Assembly: GCA_037441525.1 (NCBI GenBank)
Contig: JBBISA010000008.1
Location: forward strand, 29,696-93,695
DNA from: SKVR01 sp037441525
Lineage (GTDB): Bacteria; Bacteroidota; Bacteroidia; Bacteroidales; UBA7960
Reading direction: 5' to 3'
DNA: 64,000 bases
The notes below the pieces were generated by a model, which was given only the letters and a program-made list of their open reading frames with translations, did not search any database and had not been told where the DNA came from. The position numbers were made by a program, and so were the translations under genes. Shown here piece after piece: positions 26,032-33,118 of the stretch (positions are counted from its first letter, which is position 1; each line of letters starts with the position of its first letter).

Positions 26032-27951
26032 ATGGGTAAAATAATAGGAATAGACTTAGGAACAACCAACTCCTGCGTTGCCGTAATGGAAGGTAACGAA
26101 CCGGTTGTTATCCCCAACAGTGAAGGACGCCGCACCACCCCTTCTATTGTTGCATTTGTTGAAAATGGTGAAAGAAAGGTTGGTGATCCTGCCAAGCGTC
26201 AGGCCATAATTAACCCCCGTAAAACCGTTTATTCAATTAAACGCTTTATGGGAGAAACCTTTGATTCTACTTCTGGCGACCGTTCAAGAGTATCATACGA
26301 GGTAGTTAAAGGCGATAACTCAACTCCAAGGGTAAAAATCGACGACCGCCTTTTTACACCCCAGGAAATCTCGGCTATGATCCTTCAGAAAATGAAGAAA
26401 ACCGCCGAAGATTACCTTGGCCATGAAGTAACCGAAGCTGTAATTACAGTACCCGCCTATTTTAACGACTCACAACGACAGGCAACCAAGGAGGCAGGCG
26501 AAATTGCCGGCTTAAAGGTTCGTCGCATTATCAATGAGCCTACCGCAGCATCACTGGCATACGGGCTCGACAAGAAAAACAAAGATATTAAAATTGCGGT
26601 ATTCGACCTTGGTGGTGGTACATTCGATATCTCCATACTCGAACTGGGCGATGGTGTTTTCGAAGTGAAATCAACGAATGGCGACACCCATCTTGGTGGT
26701 GACGATTTTGACAATGTAATTATTGACTGGCTTGCAGATGAGTTTAAGAAGGATGAAAATATCGATCTTCATAAAGACCCTATGGCGATGCAAAGGCTTA
26801 AAGAAGCCGCGGAAAAAGCAAAAATTGAGCTTTCCAGTTCTACTTCTACCGAAATAAACCTCCCCTACATTATGCCGGTTGACGGTATTCCCAAGCACCT
26901 TGTGCGCACATTAACCCGCAGCAAGTTTGAACAACTCAGCGACAGGCTTATTCAGGCCACACTTGAACCATGCCGCAAAGCATTGAGCGATGCCAATATG
27001 AAACCTGCCGATATTGATGAAGTAATCCTTGTTGGTGGCTCAACCAGGATACCTGCTATCCAGGAAGTAGTGGAGAAATTTTTCGGCAAAAAGCCCTCAA
27101 AAGGCGTTAATCCCGATGAAGTGGTTGCTCTTGGCGCAGCTATTCAGGGCGCAGTTCTGACAGGTGAAATCAAGGACGTTCTTCTGTTGGACGTTACCCC
27201 GCTTTCATTAGGTATTGAAACTCTGGGTGGAGTAATGACACGTCTTATTGAAGCAAATACAACCATCCCGACCAAGAAAACAGAAACCTTCTCAACGGCA
27301 TCTGACAGTCAAACATCAGTTGAGATACACATTCTTCAGGGAGAACGCCCCATGGCTAAAGACAATCGTACCATCGGACGTTTCCATCTCGACGGTATTC
27401 CACCCGCACCCCGCGGCATTCCGCAGATTGAAGTAATGTTTGATATTGACGCCAACGGTATTCTTAATGTTTCAGCCAAAGACAAAGCCACAGGCAAGTC
27501 GCAGAACATCAGGATTGAAGCATCGAGCGGATTAAGTGACAATGAAATAAAGAGGATGAAACGCGAGGCCGAGGAAAATGCTGAAAAAGACCGCAAGGTA
27601 AAAGAAGAAGCTGAAAAAATTAACAATGCTGACAGCATGATTTTCCAAACCGAAAAGCAGTTAAAAGAGTTTGGAGATAAGATTCCGGCAGAGAAGAAGC
27701 AACCTATTGAAAAGGCATTGGAAGAGCTGAAAACTGCTCACAAAAACCGCGATTTGGTTGCAATTGATGCTGCGATGGCATCGATAAATGCTGCATGGCA
27801 GGCGGCCAGCACCGAAATGTATAATGCAACCCAGCAGGGAGCTGCCGGCAATGCCGATGGAGCGCAAGCACAGGAACAAGCCCAGCAAAAAGGCACATCT
27901 AAATCAGCGGATGGTGAAGTAACGGATGTTGATTTCGAAGAAGTGAAATAA
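26032..27951 (+). CDS. dnaK: Molecular chaperone DnaK (Hsp70)
   Basis: This ATP-dependent chaperone has 639 residues. The nucleotide-binding domain has GIDLGTTNSCVAVMEG at the N-terminus, FDLGGGTFDISIL near 192 and LVGGSTRIPAIQE near 331. The substrate domain has DVTPLSLGIETLGGVMT near 386. The tail ends in a Gln/Ala-rich stretch and TDVDFEEVK, the usual co-chaperone contact. grpE and dnaJ are not adjacent. A strong terminator follows. The membrane J protein at 19779 is a possible partner. Confidence 0.98.
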   Translation: MGKIIGIDLGTTNSCVAVMEGNEPVVIPNSEGRRTTPSIVAFVENGERKVGDPAKRQAIINPRKTVYSIKRFMGETFDSTSGDRSRVSYEVVKGDNSTPRVKIDDRLFTPQEISAMILQKMKKTAEDYLGHEVTEAVITVPAYFNDSQRQATKEAGEIAGLKVRRIINEPTAASLAYGLDKKNKDIKIAVFDLGGGTFDISILELGDGVFEVKSTNGDTHLGGDDFDNVIIDWLADEFKKDENIDLHKDPMAMQRLKEAAEKAKIELSSSTSTEINLPYIMPVDGIPKHLVRTLTRSKFEQLSDRLIQATLEPCRKALSDANMKPADIDEVILVGGSTRIPAIQEVVEKFFGKKPSKGVNPDEVVALGAAIQGAVLTGEIKDVLLLDVTPLSLGIETLGGVMTRLIEANTTIPTKKTETFSTASDSQTSVEIHILQGERPMAKDNRTIGRFHLDGIPPAPRGIPQIEVMFDIDANGILNVSAKDKATGKSQNIRIEASSGLSDNEIKRMKREAEENAEKDRKVKEEAEKINNADSMIFQTEKQLKEFGDKIPAEKKQPIEKALEELKTAHKNRDLVAIDAAMASINAAWQAASTEMYNATQQGAAGNADGAQAQEQAQQKGTSKSADGEVTDVDFEEVK

Positions 27952-27970
27952 TAATATTAATTTCTTAACA

Positions 27971-28007
27971 GAAAAGGCGGGCTATTTTCTCAACAGCCCG
28001 CCTTTTC
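27971..28007. terminator. Bidirectional terminator between dnaK and tpx
   Basis: A perfect 13-bp stem (27971-27983 with 27995-28007) has GAAAA and TTTTC ends, so it can work for both convergent genes. Confidence 0.85.
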
Positions 28008-28026
28008 GTTATAAATAAACACAGAA

Positions 28027-28539
28027 TTACACTAGTTTTTTGGCGAAAGCCAGAGCAGCATCATAATCGGGGTGTTCTGCTATCTCCTTTACCAGTTCTA
28101 CATACCTTACAATATCGTACTGGTCGATAATTACAATGCTTCTTGCAAGCAACCTGTGTTCTTCAATTAATAATCCATATTTCACTCCAAAATCAGTCTC
28201 TTTGTGGTCTGAAAGAGTAACAAGGTTGTTAATACCCTCTGCTCCACAAAAACGTTTCAGTGCAAATGGAAGATCAACTGAAATGGTAATTATTTGCACA
28301 TTCGGCAGAGCAGATGCTTCCTTGTTAAACCTGCGGGTTTGTTCGGCACACACACTGGTGTCAACAGACGGGACAGAAGAAATAATCCTGATCTTTCCCT
28401 GAAAATCACTAAGTTTTACCGGTTTCATGTCTCCATCGGTCGCTACAAAGTTTTTCGCATGATTTCCGGTTTTTATAAGCTTACCCATTAGAGTTACAGG
28501 GTTACCTCCTAAAGTGATGGCATTTGAATTTCTTTTCAT
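28027..28539 (-). CDS. tpx: Thiol peroxidase
   Basis: Tpx is an atypical 2-Cys peroxiredoxin that reduces peroxides with thioredoxin. The protein is 170 residues. The peroxidatic Cys64 is in PSVDTSVCAEQTRRF and the resolving Cys98 in KRFCGAEGI, matching the family spacing of 34. LARSIVIID and the N-terminal ITLGGNPVTLMG are typical. With hemerythrin at 45728 it suggests exposure to oxygen. No full -7 box was found upstream. Confidence 0.96.
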   Translation of the reverse strand: MKRNSNAITLGGNPVTLMGKLIKTGNHAKNFVATDGDMKPVKLSDFQGKIRIISSVPSVDTSVCAEQTRRFNKEASALPNVQIITISVDLPFALKRFCGAEGINNLVTLSDHKETDFGVKYGLLIEEHRLLARSIVIIDQYDIVRYVELVKEIAEHPDYDAALAFAKKLV

Positions 28540-28713
28540 ACATTGTGGTTTTTGTCGTTATATCCTTATATATCCATTCTCAAATGCTTTTTAAACACAA
28601 ATTGCCTTGAATAAGTTCACTGGTAATATTAAATGCCAAATAATTAATTTATAAACTCCCAGACCATTTGAATCAAAAACCTAAGATTGACAATCCTTGA
28701 TTTTTTGAAGGGC

Positions 28714-28741
28714 AAAAAAAAACTCCGGAGGGCCTCCGGAG
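28714..28741 (-). terminator. Terminator of the DUF2148 gene
   Basis: CTCCGGAGG (28723-28731) pairs with CCTCCGGAG (28733-28741). The nine A at 28714-28722 give a U-run on the minus strand. Confidence 0.8.
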
Positions 28742-28773
28742 CAAACATTGTCAAACTCAAAATGGTTATATTC

Positions 28774-29316
28774 TCACTTTTTCCTGTCGAAAAAGGGATT
28801 TTTAGAAGTTGCGCTGAGAGGGACACCCCAGATAATTTTAACTGCTGTGCTTAGGATTCCCATTTCCAGTGCTGCCATTCCAATTGTGTGCATAATTCGG
28901 TTGTCTATATGGTGCTTTGATGCCACCTCGGCAGCCGAGGCAACTGCAATGCCCAAATCGCCTGTATTAAAAATACAGGGCACCAATGGATATTTTTCTT
29001 TGGTTGCACAATCGGCAAAACCGCACAGGCCGCATACTTTCAATCCAAGGGTTTTTATTCTTGTTCCGATTAATACCACTGCATCGGCATTTGCCAACAC
29101 ATTGTCAGCATCCCTGATAAAAATATCATATTCTCTTTGTTCGCCAATTTTTCGGGCTTCCATGGCGAGAAGTCGAATGTCATTATCAGTGAGGATTGCC
29201 ATTTCCAGGTTATCGGCTCCTTTGCCTTTTGGGGCAGTGCGGGCTGCAACCAGCATTAGTTTGGCAATATCAACAACGGTTTGCTTTCTTTCATCTAATT
29301 CTTTATAAATAGCCAT
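28774..29316 (-). CDS. DUF2148 ferredoxin-domain protein
   Basis: The protein is 180 residues and matches the DUF2148 family: an N-terminal helix LMLVAARTAPKGKGADNLE, the Cys cluster VCGLCGFADC (about residues 94-103), and AEVASKHHIDNRIMHTIG near the C-terminus. The family is annotated as ferredoxin-like and is found mainly in anaerobes; its biochemical role is unknown. The fold resembles a nitroreductase-like flavoprotein at the N-terminus, which is only an impression. It is flanked by its own terminator and that of the next gene, so it is probably monocistronic. Confidence 0.85.
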   Translation of the reverse strand: MAIYKELDERKQTVVDIAKLMLVAARTAPKGKGADNLEMAILTDNDIRLLAMEARKIGEQREYDIFIRDADNVLANADAVVLIGTRIKTLGLKVCGLCGFADCATKEKYPLVPCIFNTGDLGIAVASAAEVASKHHIDNRIMHTIGMAALEMGILSTAVKIIWGVPLSATSKNPFFDRKK

Positions 29317-29348
29317 AAGGGGTAGTTTTAAATTTTGCCTAAATTACA

Positions 29349-29385
29349 AAAAAGCCTACCGTTTTGAGCATACAGCAGGCTTTTT
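29349..29385 (-). terminator. Terminator of the DnaB-like ATPase gene
   Basis: AAAAAGCCT (29349-29357) pairs with AGGCTTTTT (29377-29385) around a 19-base loop. The A-rich left arm gives a U-run on the minus strand. Confidence 0.65.
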
Positions 29386-29419
29386 CATCTATTTAAAGTG
29401 ATATATATATATAAACAAA

Positions 29420-30316
29420 TCAAATATCAGCAAATTTGGCTAAGCTCTCAATATATCGCAATTCAACAATGCGATCGTCTATCTGGTCGTTAAATTTACC
29501 AATAATTACTTCCACAATATCATTCGATGCGTATCCCTTACCAGGCTGTGCATTTAAGTCGGACCTATGCAAAAACAGAACTATATCCGAAAATTCAGCC
29601 AGATAAACCGGGAGATCCTTGATGGTAGGCTTTTTTTGTGTATTTCGCGGAAAATATCCCGGCATCTGTGAAAACAGGAGAACCGGTACATTTAGTTCAC
29701 GAGCAATGTTACGGACAGAAGAAATGATTTTGCTCAGTTGTTCTTCCCGTGGACTATTATCGAAAATACTGGTAGTCATTAATTCCAGATAATCGATTAT
29801 AATAAGGTCAACATTGAGCGAAAACTTCAGATGTCTTGCTTTTCGCTTCAGTTCATCAATGGAAAGGTTCGGGCTATCGTCGAGAAAAATATCGGCCCTG
29901 GCAATTGAATTGACTAGTGAAAAAATATGGTCGCGCTCACTGGGTTTCATGTTGCCGCGTACAAGTTTATCGAGCGACATACCGGTTTCGCTTTCGATTA
30001 GTCGGTTGGTGATTTTTGAACTCGAACGTTCTGATGAAAAGATGGCCACCGGGTGGTTGTTTTTTATGGCCACATTGTTGGCAATGGAGAGCATAAGAGC
30101 AGTTTTACCCATGCCTGGTTTTACTGAAATGGTGGTGAGTTCTCCCTTTTTAAACCCTTTAATTTCTTTATCTAAACTGCGAAATCCTGTTGTTATACCG
30201 TTTGTAAGAGTGGTCTCTCCGAAGTTCTGGTGAAGTGCTTGGTTTACCAAATCCCGAAGGCTGGCAAACTCAAACACTTCAGAACGCTCTGTGATTTCTA
30301 AAGTGTTTTGTTCCAT
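29420..30316 (-). CDS. DnaB-like RecA-fold ATPase lacking the N-terminal DnaB domain
   Basis: The protein is 298 residues and corresponds to the C-terminal ATPase half of DnaB. Walker A is KPGMGKTA (66-73), the catalytic Glu lies in IFSSERSSS (E96), Walker B is LIIIDYLELM (171-180). Compared with the true DnaB at 8527, the SRAVETRGG and LRESGAIEQDAD segments are replaced (FSQMPGYFPRNTQ; LPVYLAEFSDIV) and the arginine-finger segment KHRNG reads as GKFND. It probably binds ATP but may not assemble into a working helicase ring. No phage genes lie around it. Function unknown. Confidence 0.8.
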   Translation of the reverse strand: MEQNTLEITERSEVFEFASLRDLVNQALHQNFGETTLTNGITTGFRSLDKEIKGFKKGELTTISVKPGMGKTALMLSIANNVAIKNNHPVAIFSSERSSSKITNRLIESETGMSLDKLVRGNMKPSERDHIFSLVNSIARADIFLDDSPNLSIDELKRKARHLKFSLNVDLIIIDYLELMTTSIFDNSPREEQLSKIISSVRNIARELNVPVLLFSQMPGYFPRNTQKKPTIKDLPVYLAEFSDIVLFLHRSDLNAQPGKGYASNDIVEVIIGKFNDQIDDRIVELRYIESLAKFADI

Positions 30317-30347
30317 AGCTTGTGGTTTTAAGAATAATGTATAGCCC

Positions 30348-30364
30348 CAAATTTAGCAAAAATA
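30348..30364 (-). promoter_or_regulatory. Two overlapping-range -7 boxes of the DnaB-like gene
   Basis: On the minus strand TAAATTTG (30348-30355) and TATTTTTG (30357-30364) both match TAnnTTTG, 31 and 40 bases before the start. I cannot say which is used. Confidence 0.4.
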
Positions 30365-30456
30365 TAACTCAGAATTAACATCAACTTTACAACCGGTGTA
30401 AATTTAATATGAATTTGCAGAGGGAAAGAGTGTAATGATATATTTGAATAAAAACG

Positions 30457-30840
30457 TCAGGATTCTTCAATTATATGATAGGGAAGGTCAAGGTCAGAAA
30501 AAAGACTTTTCCAGGATTCAAGAGAGTCTTCATCATCGTTCATATAATACCAGATAACCTTCACATTCTTATGCTGCTTGTAAGCAGCATCAAAAAGTTC
30601 AAGCATCTTGAAAACACAGGTAGATGAGCTCGTATTGAAATATTTAAGCCGGAATTCCAGTATTATATCAGGTACTTGCTCCTGGGCAAGGTAATTTCGA
30701 ACCCATTCAATAATTGGTTGAAAAAAGGTGATAGGATTTGTGGGGTAAGAAGTCCCTACAAATTCCAAAACATTTGTTTGGGGGTTGAATCTTACACCCA
30801 GAGTAGTCTTGGTTGGTTCAATGTTAAGGATTTCCAGCAA
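30457..30840 (-). CDS. SiaC-family regulatory phosphoprotein (DUF1987)
   Basis: The protein is 127 residues. It matches DUF1987/SiaC: EILNIEPTKTTLGVRFNP at the start and the core FRLKYFNTSSSTCVFKMLEL at about 62-81, whose Thr/Ser run holds the phosphorylation site in SiaC. In Pseudomonas SiaC acts with the phosphatase SiaA and kinase SiaB to control diguanylate cyclases and aggregation; none of these partners is nearby. The start must be TTG (30838-30840) or the next codon CTG; no in-frame ATG exists before a stop seven codons upstream. A -7 box lies 59 bases upstream. Confidence 0.83.
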   Translation of the reverse strand: MLEILNIEPTKTTLGVRFNPQTNVLEFVGTSYPTNPITFFQPIIEWVRNYLAQEQVPDIILEFRLKYFNTSSSTCVFKMLELFDAAYKQHKNVKVIWYYMNDDEDSLESWKSLFSDLDLPYHIIEES

Positions 30841-30899
30841 GCAATTATTATATTTTGATCATAATTGATTCACCTTCTTCTTGGGTAAATAAATGGCTG

Positions 30900-30907
30900 C
30901 AAATATA
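30900..30907 (-). promoter_or_regulatory. -7 box of the SiaC-like gene
   Basis: TATATTTG followed by GC on the minus strand is a full match with the usual GC after it, 59 bases before the start. Confidence 0.5.
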
Positions 30908-31108
30908 AAAAAAACTACATAAATACCAGTAAAATAAATTCTTGGGAATAATCTGATTGGCTGGTGTATGTTTGACATAAAACTAATCAATGAAACCAAT
31001 CCAAAAAATTTGTTTAGGTTATTTTCAATAATCAATAAACAATTATCAGCCAATGGGGTTAAAAGATAGAAATTTATAATTTTACGGAAAGATTGGATTT
31101 GTCTTCAT

Positions 31109-31125
31109 AATGTGGTTGTCACATT
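31109..31125. repeat. Perfect inverted repeat upstream of the CarH-like gene
   Basis: AATGTG and CACATT flank five bases (GTTGT). The spacing and TGTG/CACA arms look like an operator for a dimeric regulator. It is 90 bases before ATG 31215. Confidence 0.5.
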
Positions 31126-31165
31126 GTTCATTGTTGAATTTTTAATAATTTTTCAGCTAAAGTTC

Positions 31166-31187
31166 TGTTCAGTATTTCAACAGTATT
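31166..31187 (+). repeat. Tandem 11-bp direct repeat before the CarH-like gene
   Basis: TGTTCAGTATT (31166-31176) and TCAACAGTATT (31177-31187) are contiguous 11-base units identical at eight positions. CarH-type regulators are known to bind tandem 11-bp direct repeats in their own promoter. It ends 27 bases before ATG 31215. Confidence 0.5.
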
Positions 31188-31214
31188 TTTTTACAACTAC
31201 TTGCTTCTAAATTT

Positions 31215-32096
31215 ATGATACGGTACTCTATTAATGATCTGGAAAAAATAACCGGAATTAAGGCCCATACTATCCGAATATGGGAAAAACGTTACAATGT
31301 TGTTGATCCGGAACGGACTGATACCAACATAAGGTACTACAATGACAGCGACCTTAAGAAGCTGCTAAATATCAGCACCCTAAACAAACATGGGTTTAAA
31401 ATAAGCGATATAATAAAAATGGGGTCTGATAAACTCTGCGAAAAAATTATTGAAATTTCAAATACATCAAGTGACTATGAAAGTTATATTAACAATCTGG
31501 TACTTTCTATGATAGAGATGGATGAAGACAAATTTGAGAAGGTTCTTTCATCGTCAATAATTAAAATGGGGTTTGAAAAAACAGTTACCTACGTTATCTA
31601 TACCTTCCTCGAGAAAGTTGGTGTGCTGTGGCAGGTAGGAACCATAAATCCGGCACAGGAACACTTTATAACCAATCTCATCAGGCAAAAATTAATTATT
31701 GCCATTGACGGACAGGATAGCACCCCGAGAACCGATGCAAGTACATTTCTGCTTTTTTTGCCAGAAAACGAATTACATGAACTCGGCTTGCTTTATTACA
31801 CCTATATTATCAAGAAAGCCGGGCATAAGGTAATTTATCTGGGTCAGTCGGTTCCGCTTAAAGATGTTCTTGAGATCATTAAAATACGGAAAGCAGATTA
31901 TATTGTAACTTATTTTGTTGCAGGGCTCGAACCCAAACTTATTCCATCCTACCTAAATACAATTTCCGAAGGCTTCAATCATAAAGATATTTTTATTGCA
32001 GGATACCAGGCCCGTCAGATTTCAGAAAAACTTCCATCTAATATTATCCATATACAGGATGCTGATGAGTTTAAATCTTATCTGAACAGATTATAG
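31215..32096 (+). CDS. MerR-type regulator with cobalamin-binding domain (CarH/LitR-like)
   Basis: The protein is 293 residues. Residues 1-70 are a MerR winged helix (YSINDLEKITGIKAHTIRIW). Residues 90-165 are the helical cap with the Wx9EH motif (W139, E149, H150). Residues about 178-290 are a B12-binding Rossmann domain with ExHxxG (E186, H188, G191; LHELGL). In CarH these bind adenosylcobalamin, making a light-sensitive repressor tetramer; H188 would be the lower cobalt ligand. The residue after W139 is Gln, where as I recall Thermus CarH has the His that binds cobalt after light. A terminator follows; the next gene is a sigma factor. No carotenoid genes are present. Confidence 0.88.
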   Translation: MIRYSINDLEKITGIKAHTIRIWEKRYNVVDPERTDTNIRYYNDSDLKKLLNISTLNKHGFKISDIIKMGSDKLCEKIIEISNTSSDYESYINNLVLSMIEMDEDKFEKVLSSSIIKMGFEKTVTYVIYTFLEKVGVLWQVGTINPAQEHFITNLIRQKLIIAIDGQDSTPRTDASTFLLFLPENELHELGLLYYTYIIKKAGHKVIYLGQSVPLKDVLEIIKIRKADYIVTYFVAGLEPKLIPSYLNTISEGFNHKDIFIAGYQARQISEKLPSNIIHIQDADEFKSYLNRL

Positions 32097-32124
32097 CCTC
32101 AATCATAAAGTCCACAAATCCTTG

Positions 32125-32153
32125 AGCTGTCTGCAAATCAGACAGCTTTTTTT
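32125..32153 (+). terminator. Terminator of the CarH-like gene
   Basis: AGCTGTCTG (32125-32133) pairs with CAGACAGCT (32139-32147) around a five-base loop, followed by a T-run. Confidence 0.9.
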
Positions 32154-32439
32154 GTTTATATGATTTTTTTGGGGGCACTTAATGGACGAATTCATTCCGT
32201 TTAAGTAAATGTTTGTGAATATTTATCAAAACAATCGTTAAGGGTGTCAAATCTTAAAAATGAATTTTTGTACATTTATTACATGGAAACATTAAACAAA
32301 AAAACCAATGACAAAGCCCCTAATAAGGTATTTCAATTCTCAAATAAGTTCCACGAACACTATGAATTGGCTTATCAAAATACATTTTTAATAATCATAA
32401 CCTGTTAAATTATTAAAAAGACCTTGTTTGATGTTTTTT

Positions 32440-32473
32440 TCTGTTTAACTTTACAATAAATAATTTAAACAGA
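32440..32473. repeat. Perfect 9-bp inverted repeat before the sigma factor gene
   Basis: TCTGTTTAA (32440-32448) and TTAAACAGA (32465-32473) flank 16 AT-rich bases. It ends 20 bases before the start and could be an operator or a leader hairpin. Confidence 0.45.
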
Positions 32474-32493
32474 TAATTTTAAAACTCTCAGAT

Positions 32494-32994
32494 ATGACAG
32501 CAATGGAATTTAATCACAAGCTACTGGGATTGCAGAAAAACCTGAAATATTTTGCCTACACCCTAACTTCAAATTATGAAGATGCGCAGGACCTTGTTCA
32601 AGAAACCTATGTAAAAGCATTAACAAACAGAGACAAGTTTACTGCTGATACAAATCTTAAGGCCTGGACATTCACTATTATGAAGAATACTTTCATAAAC
32701 AATTACAGGCAAGCTGTTCGCAACAACACAATACTTGACAAAACAGACGATCTTTATTACCTGAACCTTTCAAAGGAAAGCAACATTGGTCTTCCTGATT
32801 CCAACTACCGGGTAAAGGAAATTCAGCGTGAAATTGCCAAGGTGGATAAAGACCAGCGCAAACCCTTCGAAATGTACAATGCAGGTTACAAATACAAAGA
32901 GATTGCTGATAAACTAAACCTGTCAATCGGCACTGTCAAAAGCCGTATCTTCTTTACCCGCAAGAAGCTTATGGAAGCCCTAAAGGATAACTAA
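32494..32994 (+). CDS. RNA polymerase sigma factor, ECF-like
   Basis: The protein is 166 residues with only sigma regions 2 and 4. Region 2 includes DAQDLVQETYVKALTN and NLKAWTFTIMKNTFINNYR (about 32-74); region 4 has YKYKEIADKLNLSIGTVKSR (about 131-150). From memory, close relatives in Flavobacteriia lie between a MerR/B12 regulator and phytoene desaturase/synthase genes, so the CarH-sigma pairing fits, but here no carotenoid genes follow. No anti-sigma factor is next to it. Either ATG 32494 or ATG 32503 (MEFNHKLL) could be the start; I give the first. Confidence 0.88.
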   Translation: MTAMEFNHKLLGLQKNLKYFAYTLTSNYEDAQDLVQETYVKALTNRDKFTADTNLKAWTFTIMKNTFINNYRQAVRNNTILDKTDDLYYLNLSKESNIGLPDSNYRVKEIQREIAKVDKDQRKPFEMYNAGYKYKEIADKLNLSIGTVKSRIFFTRKKLMEALKDN

Positions 32995-33018
32995 CCCCAT
33001 TATAATTCCCGCTTTTCG

Positions 33019-33052
33019 CAGGCCTTTCGATTTATTTCGGATGGCCTTTTTG
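33019..33052 (+). terminator. Possible terminator of the sigma factor gene
   Basis: AGGCC and GGCCT arms separated by a long loop are followed by a T-run. The stem is short, so this is tentative. Confidence 0.35.
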
Positions 33053-33065
33053 TTTAGCTATTTAT

Positions 33066-33073
33066 TACCTTTG
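33066..33073 (+). promoter_or_regulatory. -7 box of the aspartate kinase gene
   Basis: TACCTTTG is a full match, 45 bases before ATG 33119. A TTTG at 33049-33052 is too close to be a standard -33 element. Confidence 0.45.
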
Positions 33074-33118
33074 TTGCTTTATCTATCCCCGGTTTTATGA
33101 AGCAAACCTATCCAAACA

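Larger units (their letters stand above)
32097..32493. other. Region between CarH-like gene and sigma factor
   Basis: It holds the CarH-gene terminator (32125-32153), about 290 AT-rich bases, and an inverted repeat just before the sigma gene. A 41-codon frame with ATG at 32283 (to 32408) is present, but I see nothing to support it as a gene. Confidence 0.5.

Noticed and set aside
30859..31053. 64-codon minus-strand frame with a possible membrane helix
   Set aside because: It overlaps the likely SiaC-gene promoter, needs a TTG or internal ATG start, and shows no family resemblance.
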